A DNA stretch of 64,000 nt from CAWBRT01 sp963696525. Lineage in GTDB: Bacteria > Acidobacteriota > Terriglobia > Terriglobales > Acidobacteriaceae. This document shows positions 53,692-63,086 of the stretch, piece by piece. Under the pieces are notes generated by a model. It was given only the letters and a program-made list of their open reading frames with translations. It searched no databases and had not been told where the DNA came from. The stretch is from NCBI GenBank assembly GCA_963696525.1, contig CAVOKO010000003.1, positions 124,001-188,000 on the forward strand, in the 5' to 3' direction. The translations under genes and the position numbers were made by a program. Position 1 is the stretch's first letter, and each line of letters starts with the position of its first letter.

Positions 53692-54982
53692 ATGTCTTGC
53701 TTCAGCTTTCCTCGCATGTTGCTGGTTCGCCAGAATTTTCCTGACCGGCGGATTGCGGATGTCGCCGGCGAAGTGCGGCGCCAGCTTGCGGCCTCGCCCT
53801 TTGCATCGCAATTGAAACCTGGAGCCCGCGTGGCCATCGGCGTCGGCAGCCGGGGGATCCAACGACATTGCAATCATCGTGCGCGCCGCCGTCGACTACT
53901 GGAAGCAGAACGGCATGCACCCGTTCATTATCCCAGCGATGGGAAGCCACGGAGCGGCTACCGCCGAAGGTCAGGCCGAGGTGCTGGCGCACTACGGCGT
54001 GGACGAGGCGAACATGGGATGTCCCGTCGTCAGCCAGTTGGAAGTGGTATCGCTGGGGAAGACACAAGACGACATCGAAGCCTTCATGGATCGCGCCGCC
54101 TACGACGCCGATGGCGTCATGCTGATTAATCGCACCAAGTGGCACACTGATTTTAGCGGCAAAATCGAAAGCGGCCTGTTCAAGATGATGGCGATCGGTC
54201 TCGGCAAGTTTGCCGGTGCGCGGTGCTATCACATGTACGGGTACAAGTTGGGATTGGAACATGTCATCCGCAGCGTGGGCCGCCTTGTGCTGAAGTCGGG
54301 CAAGATCGTGGGAGGTCTGGCGATTCTGGAGGATGCCTATCACCGCACGGCAAAACTCGATGCGGTTACCGCCGGCAACATGGAACAACGCGAGCAAGAA
54401 AACCTGGCGCTGGCGCGTTCCTGGATGGCGACGATTCCGGTTGATCTTGACGTCCTCGTCCTCGACGAGATCGGCAAGCACATCAGCGGTGGCGGCATGG
54501 ACTGGAAAGTCGTGAACCGCGGCTTCGAAGCCGAGCGTAATCCGTACTCCTACATACACAAATTCGAACGCATCTTCATTCGCGATCTCAGCCCGATGAG
54601 TTACGGCAACGCGATAGGGTTGGGGTTGGCCGAGATTGTTACCGACCGCCTGGTAAATAAAACCGACTGGCAACCGACGCGCATCAACGGGCTGACATCA
54701 CTGGGATTGGCAAGTATTCGCACGCCAATCCATTTGCCCACCGATCGCGAGTGCCTGGAGGCCATTATGCCAACCGTCGGCAAGTTCGAGATGAGCGAAG
54801 TTACCGTGGGCTGGGTCCGCAATACGCTGGAACTCGGGACGATTGCACTGAGCGAAAACCTCAGGCCGGAAATCGCAAAGAACCCGATGCTGGAGATTCT
54901 GGGTGCCCGGAACATGGAATTCGACGGCGACGGTAATCTGCTCAATATCCTCCTCGATCATTCCCGAGGAGTTTCCGCCTGA
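53692..54982 (+). CDS. DUF2088 (LarA N-terminal-like) protein, frame-disrupted
   Basis: Two frames give one protein of about 430 residues with the DUF2088 domain: GARVAIGVGSRGI, MHPFIIPAMGSHGAATAEGQ, RTKWHTDFSGKIESGLFKMM. One T seems missing near 53858, between SRGI and NDIAIIVR. DUF2088 is the N-terminal domain of nickel-dependent lactate racemase LarA. I could not confirm the full LarA pattern, so 2-hydroxy-acid racemase activity is only a possibility. AGGAG lies before ATG 53692, 60 bp after LivF. This may link the transporter to hydroxy acids. Confidence 0.75.
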
Positions 54983-55002
54983 GATTCGCGGGCAAAGCAA
55001 AA

Positions 55003-55026
55003 GCCCGAAGCTTTGCGGCTTCGGGC
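55003..55026. terminator. Bidirectional terminator between DUF2088 and csp
   Basis: GCCCGAAGC/GCTTCGGGC with a 6-base loop; A-rich on the left side and CTGATTTTTGG on the right, so it can serve both convergent genes. Confidence 0.85.
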
Positions 55027-55051
55027 CCTGATTTTTGGCCTGCTACTTTTG

Positions 55052-55252
55052 TTACAGAACCTGTACGTTCTCCGCCTGCCAGCCCTTGGGGCCGCGCTTG
55101 ACATCGAACTGCACGGACTGGCCTTCCTGGAGGCTGCGGAAACCGTTCGACTGAATTGCCGTGTGATGGACGAATACGTCCTCGCCATTCTGACGGCTGA
55201 TGAAGCCAAAACCCTTGGCGTCGTTAAACCACTTCACTGTTCCTTGTTCCAC
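55052..55252 (-). CDS. csp: Cold-shock protein (CspA family)
   Basis: The 66-residue protein is one cold-shock domain with both RNA-binding motifs, KGFGFI and DVFVHHTAI. It binds single-stranded RNA or DNA and prevents RNA structure. It starts at GTG 55252, with AAAGGT upstream; there is no better in-frame ATG. The leader upstream is long and A-rich, as is common for such genes. Confidence 0.95.
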   Translation of the reverse strand: MEQGTVKWFNDAKGFGFISRQNGEDVFVHHTAIQSNGFRSLQEGQSVQFDVKRGPKGWQAENVQVL

Positions 55253-55660
55253 TTTTTGTTTTACCTTTGTTTCTGTATGTTTCGTTTGTTTCTGCTGAGA
55301 TCGTTTGCTCCTGAGAGTGGGTGACGCAGATGAATCGGCGGGACCAGCTCAACATGGCCGAAAGCGAACTTAGCCAAACATAAACAGCGTACACCATTCC
55401 GGGAGGAAATGCAATCTCGGGGTAGTGTCCGATAACTTCTCAAATGTCCATAAATCCGGAACCCCATGAATTTACGTGGTTTAGAGCAGATTCCGAGCTG
55501 GTGTTTCTCGTCATGACGGGCCATTTCCTAAATGATGGGAGTGACGATTTGACCCGCGGAATGGGAGAGATTAGATTGGTGATTGCTTCTTTGCCGTTGC
55601 AAGGTGTGACCTTGGTCACGGTTTTTGGTGACGGCGTTTTCGTAGAATACGGGAAGTTAC
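55253..55660. other. Divergent intergenic region, csp and Cus operon
   Basis: About 400 bp. The left part should be the csp leader and promoter; the right part should hold the promoter of the metal-efflux operon. No operator for a metal regulator was recognised. Short open frames across it do not resemble any known protein. Confidence 0.45.
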
Positions 55661-56044
55661 ATGAGTCGTTTGCTCAAATTCGTTGCGCTTGTGCTGGCAA
55701 TAACCATCGGGATCATTCCGGTGTTAGCTGCCGCGCCATGCCCTGAGATCATTGAACCGGGCATGCAGTGCCCGCCCGGTTGTCCGATGATGGCGCTCGG
55801 CAACACCATGCCGACAACGCAGTTTGAAAGCCAGAATCCAGCCTCATCGTGCTGCGATGTTTATTCCGGAAAGCCGATCCGCACGGCGGAGCTTCAGGCT
55901 CCAGGTGCAACAGCTTCCATCACGCCGCCGCTTTCGACCATAGCCCTTATAGCAACCACCGAGTTCGGCCCCAACGACAAGTCGCCATTCCGACTACCCG
56001 ATCTTGGCTCGCACCAAGCTCTTCTCTGCACCTTCCTGATCTAG
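55661..56044 (+). CDS. Small Cys-rich secreted protein upstream of the efflux operon
   Basis: The 127-residue protein has a signal peptide (LLKFVALVLAITIGIIPVLAAA), then CPEIIEPGMQCPPGCPMM and SSCCDV, with Met-rich and Cys-rich groups suited to soft metals. No known domain is recognised. It sits 72 bp before the outer-membrane efflux gene, so a periplasmic metal-binding role is plausible (inference). Confidence 0.6.
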   Translation: MSRLLKFVALVLAITIGIIPVLAAAPCPEIIEPGMQCPPGCPMMALGNTMPTTQFESQNPASSCCDVYSGKPIRTAELQAPGATASITPPLSTIALIATTEFGPNDKSPFRLPDLGSHQALLCTFLI

Positions 56045-56116
56045 TCCTCTCTTCTCTTCGCTGAACGTAAGCACACTCATATCCCATTGTCCTTAGCGAA
56101 TAGGAAAGATACCTCC

Positions 56117-57568
56117 ATGAATTTAAGGGGACTCATTGCAGTCCTGGTATTGCTGTTGTCTACACCGCTGATCGCGGCAGAGAATCCGCTCGCGAAAGCG
56201 CAAGCTCAGCCATCACCCCGGCAGACGCTAAAAGCGGCGTTTGCGGGCGACCCCGCGGCCACCGATCCGACTCACGATCCAACGCAAACGGTCGCGACGG
56301 TTCTGACTCTCGATGCCGTCGTCCGCGAAGTGCTGGCGAACAATCCCGCAGTGCAGAGCGCGGCGCACATGGTGGCGGCGCAACGACGAAAAATTTCGCA
56401 AGCGAGGGCTTTGCCCGATCCACAAGTTTCCGTCGGATGGATGGGGAATGCCACTCCTTTCAGTGTGCAGCAGGGCGATCCCTCCAGTTACCGCAGCGTC
56501 GGCGCGATGCAGATGCTGCCCTATCCCGGCAAGCTGAGGCTCAAGGGAGAAATCGCCGGCAAGGAAATGGAGGCTGGAGCCGCGGATTTTGAAGCTGTCC
56601 GGCGCAAAGTCGCCAGTCAAGCAAAGGCGACGTTTTTCGACTACTTCTACTATGACAAGGCTCTCCAGGTTGCGCTCAAGGACAAAAACCTGTTGCAGCA
56701 ACTCTCGAAGATCTCCGAGGCGCGCTATCGGGTGGGCAAGGCGATGCAGCAGGATGTGCTGAAATCGCAAACAGAGGTCTCCATGCTGTTGCAGAAGATT
56801 ACGATCCTCGAGCAGCAGCGGGCGGTGGCGCAGGCCCGGCTGAACTTTCTGATGGCCCGCTCGCCGGAATCGCCGCTTCCGCCAGCGGCCGATGTCGCGC
56901 TGACACCATCGTCCCGATCGCTCGAAGATCTCTACCAGCTTGCCGAAAAGAACAGCCCGATGCTGCAGCGTGAACAGCGAATGGTCGAGCGCAATCAGAT
57001 TGCCGTGAACCTCGCCGAAAAAGAGTATCGTCCCGATTTGAGCGTCGGGTTCATGTACCAGCAGCGCCCCGACCTGCCGGACATGAAGGGGGCGACTTTC
57101 ACCATCAATGTTCCGGTTTTCTACAGAGGGAAGCAACGAGAAGGCGTGCGGCAGGCCCAGGAAGAGGTGATCGCCGCGCAGAAGAGTCGCGAGGATCGTG
57201 CCAACGAGACGCGATTCGAACTCAAACAAGCCTATTTGGCGGCGAAGGCGGCGAGGGATCTTGCCGACCTGTACACCAAAGCCGTGGTTCCGCAATCCTC
57301 TTTGACGCTGGAATCATCGATGTCGGCGTACCAGGTTGGCAGCAGCGATTTTCTCACGGTGCTCAGCAACTTCAGCACGCTGCTCAATTACGAAACGGAC
57401 TACTACCGGCAAGTCGCCGATTACAACATGGCTTTGGCGCAGATCGAGAGCCTCGTGGGCATCGAGCTTGTGCCGCGCAGGCGGAAGGCAATCACAAGAT
57501 TCTCAACCGAACTCTCCAGCCAGGCCGCGGCGCCTGCGACTGGAGAGGCACCCGCGGTGAAGAAATGA
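56117..57568 (+). CDS. cusC: Outer-membrane efflux protein (TolC/CusC family)
   Basis: The 483-residue protein has a signal peptide (LIAVLVLLLSTPLIAAE) and two OEP repeats with long helical pairs (VREVLANNPAVQSAAHMVAAQRRKISQARALPDPQ is one region; FYRGKQREGVRQAQEEV another). It forms the outer-membrane channel of an RND efflux system. It shows no lipobox Cys, in contrast to E. coli CusC. AGGAAAG lies upstream of ATG 56117. It overlaps the next gene by 4 bp. Confidence 0.9.
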   Translation: MNLRGLIAVLVLLLSTPLIAAENPLAKAQAQPSPRQTLKAAFAGDPAATDPTHDPTQTVATVLTLDAVVREVLANNPAVQSAAHMVAAQRRKISQARALPDPQVSVGWMGNATPFSVQQGDPSSYRSVGAMQMLPYPGKLRLKGEIAGKEMEAGAADFEAVRRKVASQAKATFFDYFYYDKALQVALKDKNLLQQLSKISEARYRVGKAMQQDVLKSQTEVSMLLQKITILEQQRAVAQARLNFLMARSPESPLPPAADVALTPSSRSLEDLYQLAEKNSPMLQREQRMVERNQIAVNLAEKEYRPDLSVGFMYQQRPDLPDMKGATFTINVPVFYRGKQREGVRQAQEEVIAAQKSREDRANETRFELKQAYLAAKAARDLADLYTKAVVPQSSLTLESSMSAYQVGSSDFLTVLSNFSTLLNYETDYYRQVADYNMALAQIESLVGIELVPRRRKAITRFSTELSSQAAAPATGEAPAVKK

Positions 57569-59022
57569 AATCCAAGAAAAATGTTCTCCGGATTCTCGCC
57601 CTCGTCGCCGTAGTGACGATCTCACTGATGTTGCTCTTTGGCAGAAAGCTCGGCGCGTTCCAGCACGATCACTCGGAGCAGGACAACAGCCCACGCACGG
57701 CTGCGACGTCCAAGCGGAGAGCGCAAGATTCTCTACTGGTATGACGCGATGAACCCGCAGCATACCTACAACACGCCCGGCAAAGCGCCGGATGGGATGG
57801 ACCTGGTTCCCAAATACGCCGACGAGCAGCCTGCTCCAACGCAGCGGGCGCGGCCACGGGCGAGTGCGTCAAAACCGGCTGGGGGCGAACGCAAGATTCT
57901 CTACTGGTACGACCCAATGCATCCGGCCTACAAGTCTAATAAGCCAGGCACGGCGCCCGACTGCGGCATGGATCTGGTGCCAAAATACGCAGAAGACGGC
58001 GGCCAGGAAATGGCGGCGGGAACCGTCAACATCGCGGCCGGCAAGCAGCAGCTGATGGGCGTACGAACCGCGATGGTGGAGCAGAAGCCGGTAGTTCGCG
58101 ACATCCGCACCACGGCGCAGATCGTTCCCGACGAGACCAGGATTGCGCACATTCACGTCAAGGTTCCCGGTTTCGTGGAAAAAGTTTACGTCGATTTCGT
58201 GGGCCAAATGGTAAAGAAGGGCCAGCCGGTTTTCACGCTCTACAGCCCTGACATGGTTGCCACGCAGGAGGAATACCTGATTGCCAAGCGCGGCCAGCAA
58301 ACGCTGGGCGGCGCGCCCTATCAGGAGGTTTCCGAGGGAGCGCGAGTCCTTGCTGCGTTCCGCGCAGCAACGTTTGAAGCTGTGGGATATTTCCGACGCG
58401 CAGATCAAAAAGCTGGACGAGACGGGCGAAGTCAGCAAGACGCTGACGATCTATTCGCCAATTACGGGATTCGTGACGGACCGTAAGGTGTTCCCGAATG
58501 TTTCGGTAACTCCGGACATGGATCTGTATGTTCTCTCCGATCTTTCCAGGATCTGGGCGATGGCCGATATCTATCAGTACGAATTGCCTTTCGTGAAGGT
58601 AGGCCAGATGAGCGCAGTTGCAATTGAGCTATTACCCGGGCAAAAATTATTCCGGACGGATTACCTATATCTATCCGTCGATGGACCCGACGACGCATAC
58701 GGCCAAAGTGCGGATCGAAATTTCAAATCCGAACTTCGACCTGAAGCCGCAGATGTTTGCCGATGTCCAGCTCAAGGTCGACTACGGCAATAAGATCCTG
58801 ATTCCGCAGGATGCGGTGCTCAATTCCGGTAACGAGCAAACCGTGTTTGTGGTGCGCGAAGGCGGCAATTTCGAGCCGCGCAAAGTGACGCTTGGCCCCG
58901 CGGTGGAAGGCAATGTCGTGATTCTTTCCGGGCTGAAAGCCGGCGAGACGATCGTGACCTCCGGCAATTTCCTGATCGATTCCGAAAGCCGCATGAAGAG
59001 CGCCACGGCGGAAATGCAATAA
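57565..59022 (+). CDS. cusB: RND efflux membrane-fusion protein (CusB-like) with two heavy-metal-binding domains, frame-disrupted
   Basis: The protein starts with a membrane anchor (ILALVAVVTISLMLLFG) and has two tandem heavy-metal-binding domains, KILYWYDAMNPQH...GMDLVPKY and KILYWYDPMHPAY...CGMDLVPKY, then the barrel-sandwich and beta domains (HIHVKVPGFVEKVYVDFVG, SPITGFVTDRKVFPNVSV). The frame breaks near 57710, 58345 and 58618. The first metal domain lacks the Cys of CGM. It should bridge CusA and CusC and pass metal to the pump. The start overlaps the preceding stop by 4 bp. Confidence 0.85.
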
Positions 59023-59031
59023 GGAGAGACT

Positions 59032-59548
59032 ATGAGCGAAAGTCGCGCAAAACCAAAGACGTCAAAGCGTACAACCCTCATTGTCTTCGTGGGCGATTCT
59101 CCTGGTCATGGGCAGCGCGGCTTACTGGTTCGCCGAATCCAGCGCGAACAAGACGTGCGGCTTCTGCCAGCGGCCACTCGATCCCCATCTCAGCGTGACG
59201 GCCGAGATTGCCGGACACAAGAAGCAAGTGTGTTGCGCACGTTGCGCCGTGACCGAAGCGAACCAGGAACACAAGCCGGTGCGTTTGCTCGAAGCGCATG
59301 ACTATCCGACGGGCAAGACGATCGATCCGGCCAAAGCATTCTACGTCGATGACAGCCGCGCCATTGCCTGTACGCACGACATGGCGCGCATGAATCAGAG
59401 TAAACATTCCGACCAACTTGCGTTCGACCGCTGCTCACCCGGAGCGTTCACGTTCGAGAGAAGAAGCGATGCGGAAGCGTTTATCCGACAGAACGGCGGC
59501 GTGCTGCTGAACTATCCGGAGCTTATGGCCCAAGCGAGGTACCAATGA
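59032..59548 (+). CDS. Membrane-anchored CxxC protein of the Cus operon, frame-disrupted
   Basis: The product of about 170 residues has one membrane helix (AILLVMGSAAYWF) followed by a periplasmic part with CGFCQRPLDPHLSV and CCARC, then FERRSDAEAFIRQNGG near the end, recalling NosL-like metal-binding proteins. One frameshift near 59090 separates MSESRAKPKTSK from the helix. It lies between cusB and cusA and overlaps cusA by 4 bp. A metal-chaperone role for the pump is plausible (inference). Confidence 0.65.
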
Positions 59549-62500
59549 TCAATAAGATCATCGAGTTCAGCGCCGAGCACAAGTTTCTCGTGTTCCTGTT
59601 TATCGGCGTTGCCGCCGTGCTCGGATGGCATTCGATGAAGGACACGAAGCTCGATGCGATCCCGGATCTTTCGGACACCCAGGTCATCGTCTACGCAAAG
59701 TGGGACCGCAGCCCTGACATCATGGAAGATCAGGTGTCTTACCCGATCACCTCGGCGCTGCTTGGCATGCCGAAGGTGAAGGACATACGGGCTTTCTCGG
59801 ACTTTGGATATTCCTACATCTACATCATCTTCGACGAGGGCACGGATATCTACTGGGCGCGTTCGCGCACTCTCGAGTACCTGAACTCGGTAACTTCGAG
59901 GCTGCCAAAAGGCGTCAACGTCGAGCTGGCAAAAGATGCCACCGCTGTCGGCTGGATCTATCAGTACGCGTTGGTCGATACCAGCGGGCAGTACAGCCTC
60001 GAACAGATGCGTTCGTATCAGGATTGGTACTTGCGTTATGCGCTGCAGTCCGTTCCTGGAGTCGCGGAAGTTGTGCCGGTCGGTGGATTTGTGCGGCAGT
60101 ACCAGGTCAACATCGATCCCAACAAACTACTCGGCTACAAGATCCCGATCAACATGGTGTCCGACGCGATTCAGAAATCGAACAACGATGTCGGCGGCAG
60201 GCTGGTCGAGTTTTCCAGCCGCGAGTACATGGTGCGCGGACGCGGCTATATCAAATCGCTTGACGACATCCGCAATATCGTCATCATGGTAAATCCGCAG
60301 AGCGGCACGCCGGTGCGAGTCAGCGACGTAGCTACTGTTACTTTCGGGCCCGACATGCGCCGCGGGGTCGGCGAACTGAATGGCAAAGGGGAGGCGGTTG
60401 GCGGCGTCGTCATCATGCGCTTCGGCGAGAACGCTCAGAAAGTAATCGAGCGCGTCAAGGCAAGGATCAGCGACATTCAGCCGACCTTGCCGCCGGGATT
60501 GAAGCTCGTAAACACCTACGACCGCTCGGAGTTGATCGACCGCTCGATCGAGAATCTCAGGCATACGCTGATGGAAGAGCTGTTCATCGTCAGTCTGATC
60601 ATCCTGATCTTCCTGTGGCATTTCCCGAGCGCCATCATTCCGATCATCACCATTCCGGTCACGATTGTTCTGGCCTTCATTCCGATGCAAGCGATGGGTA
60701 TGACGGCCAACATCATGTCGCTGGGCGGCATTGCCGTCGCCATCGGCGCCATGGTGGACGCCGCTATCGTGGTGGTCGAGCAGACGCACAAGAAGCTGGA
60801 GCATTGGCAAGCGGAGGGGCGTCCCGGCGACTACCGCTCCGTGGTGATTTCAGCGGTAAAGGAAGTCGGCGGCCCAAGCTTCTTCGCCTTGCTGGTGATC
60901 GCGGTCGGCTTCCTGCCGGTGTTCACCTTGGAAGCGCAAGAAGGCCGGCTGTTCAAGCCACTGGCGTTCACCAAGAACTTCGCGATGGTCATCGCCGCGA
61001 TACTGGCGATCACGCTCGACCCGGCGATGCGATTGTTGTTTACGCACATGGACGACTTCAAGTTCCGTCCCAAGTGGCTGGCGAAGATCGTGAACGCGAT
61101 CCTTGTGGGCAAGATCCATAGCGAAGACAATCACCCGATCAGCCGTCCGTTGATGAAGATCTATCACCCGGTGGTCGAGTTCGTGCTCGAGCACAAGTGG
61201 GTGACGATCGGCACGCGCCGTGCTGGCGATGGCGATCACCGTGCCCGTGTTCTTCAAGCTCGGCTCGGAGTTCATGCCGCCGCTCGACGAAGGCACGCTG
61301 CTCTACATGCCTACGACCCTGCCGGGGATTTCCGTAACCGAAGCTTCTCGCCTGCTGCAAATGCAGGACAAGATCATCAGCGGCTTTCCCGAGGTTGAAA
61401 GCGTGTTCGGCAAGGCCGGACGCGCGGAGAGCGCAACCGACCCGGCGCCCTACTCGATGATGGAAACCGTCATCGTACTGAAGCCGCAGGAGGAATGGCC
61501 GAAGCGGGAGCGTTGGTACTCGAAGTCGGGCGCCAGCGCGCGATGCAGCCGACTCTTTCGGCGCTTCTGGCCGGATCACAAGACCACCCAGGAGCTGATC
61601 TACGGCCCCGGCGGCTTGAATGAGGCGCTGGCAGATGCCCGGGGTTGCCAATGCCTGGACCATGCCGATCAAGGCGCGCATCGACATGTTGACCACGGGC
61701 ATCCGGACGCCGCTCGGGATCAAGGTGCTAGGTTCCGATCTTGGCGAGATTCAACGAAGTCGGCGAAGAGATTGAAAAGGCATTGAAAGATATTCCGGGA
61801 ACGACCAGCGTGTTTGCCGAGCGCACGGCGGGCGGATATTTCCTGGATTTCGATCTGAAGCGTGACCAGCTGGCGCGCTACGGTCTGACCATCGATGACG
61901 CGCAGAACGTGCTGATGTCGGCCGTCGGTGGCGATCAGGTCAGCACCACGATTGAAGGCCGCGAGCGTTATCCGGTAAACGTGCGCTATCTGCGCGATTA
62001 CCGCAGCGATGTCGGCGCGCTCGAACGCGTGCTGGTCAACACGCCGTCGGGCGCGCAGATTCCGCTGGCAGAGATTGCCGATATCACCATGAAGACCGGG
62101 CCAGGCATGATTCGCGATGAGAACGGACGCCTGAGCGGCTACGTCTACGTCGATGTTTCTGGACGTGACATCGGCAGCTACGTGCGCGATGCGAAGAAAG
62201 CTGTGCTGGAGAAGGTAAAGGTGCCGGCCGGATACCAGCTCGTGTGGAGCGGCCAGTACGAATACATGGAGCGCGTACGCGAGCGGTTGAAGATGGTGGT
62301 GCCGATCACGCTCTTCATCGTCTTCCTGCTGCTGTACTTCAACACCGGATCGGCGGTGAAGACCGTGCATCATTCTGCTGGCGGTTCCCTTCTCCGCGAT
62401 CGGCGCCGTGTGGTTCCTGTATCTGCTCGGCTACAACATGAGCATTGCCGTGTGGGTCGGGCTGATCGCGTTGCTCGGGGTTGATGCCGAGACGGCCGTC

Positions 62501-62854
62501 TTCATGCTGCTCTACCTCGATCTCGCTTATCACGAAGCGCAGAAGACGGGACTGATGCGTAACTGGGATGATCTGCGCGACGCAATCGTGAATGGCGCGG
62601 TTAAGCGTCTTCGCCCAAAGGTTATGACTGTGTCCTGCATGCTGTTCGGCCTGTTGCCCATCATGTGGTCTGTCGGTGCTGGCGCCGACGTGATGAAGCG
62701 CATCGCGGCACCCATGATCGGCGGAATCTTCACCTCGTTCTTGATGGAGCTGATTGTCTATCCACCAATCTTCGCAATCTGGAAGTGGAATTGGGAAGTA
62801 AAGCCTGCGCTGCGGAAAGCTGAACTTCAAACTAAGGAGCTGATCCCTGTGTAG
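59545..62854 (+). CDS. cusA: Heavy-metal RND efflux pump (CusA/CzcA family), frame-disrupted
   Basis: An inner-membrane RND pump of about 1,080 residues. Landmarks: the N-terminal helix (FLVFLFIGVAAVLGWHSM), DAIPDLSDTQVIVY, GGIAVAIGAMVDAAIVVVEQTHKKLEHW in TM4 and, after the shifts, GYNMSIAVWVGLIALLGVDAETAV. The first 560 residues are in one frame; breaks follow near 61212, 61632, 61740 and 62368. Homology to heavy-metal exporters of copper and silver (CusA) or cobalt, zinc and cadmium (CzcA) is clear, but specificity needs the metal-site residues. It ends the Cus operon. Confidence 0.88.
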
Positions 62855-63086
62855 GATGGGTCACTTAGCACCGTGACCGATGCGGACAGGGCGGAGATCT
62901 TCTCACAACTCGCGCCCGCGAACTTTGATGTCTGCTCCGGCCATAAAGGCGCAGCGCGGACCTGCTCTGCCGTCAAGATGACCCGCGGAAAGTCGTTTGA
63001 CTTAGGCTGCGAGGGTATTTCCGTAGTACATTGGAATTTAATCCGGAGTTCCCGAAAGACCGCATCAGAAGGAGTTTTGTCCGCCC

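Noticed and set aside
55444..55746. Open frame of 100 codons before the Cys-rich protein
   Set aside because: No recognisable domain, no ribosome-binding site, and it overlaps the better-supported signal-peptide gene at 55661.
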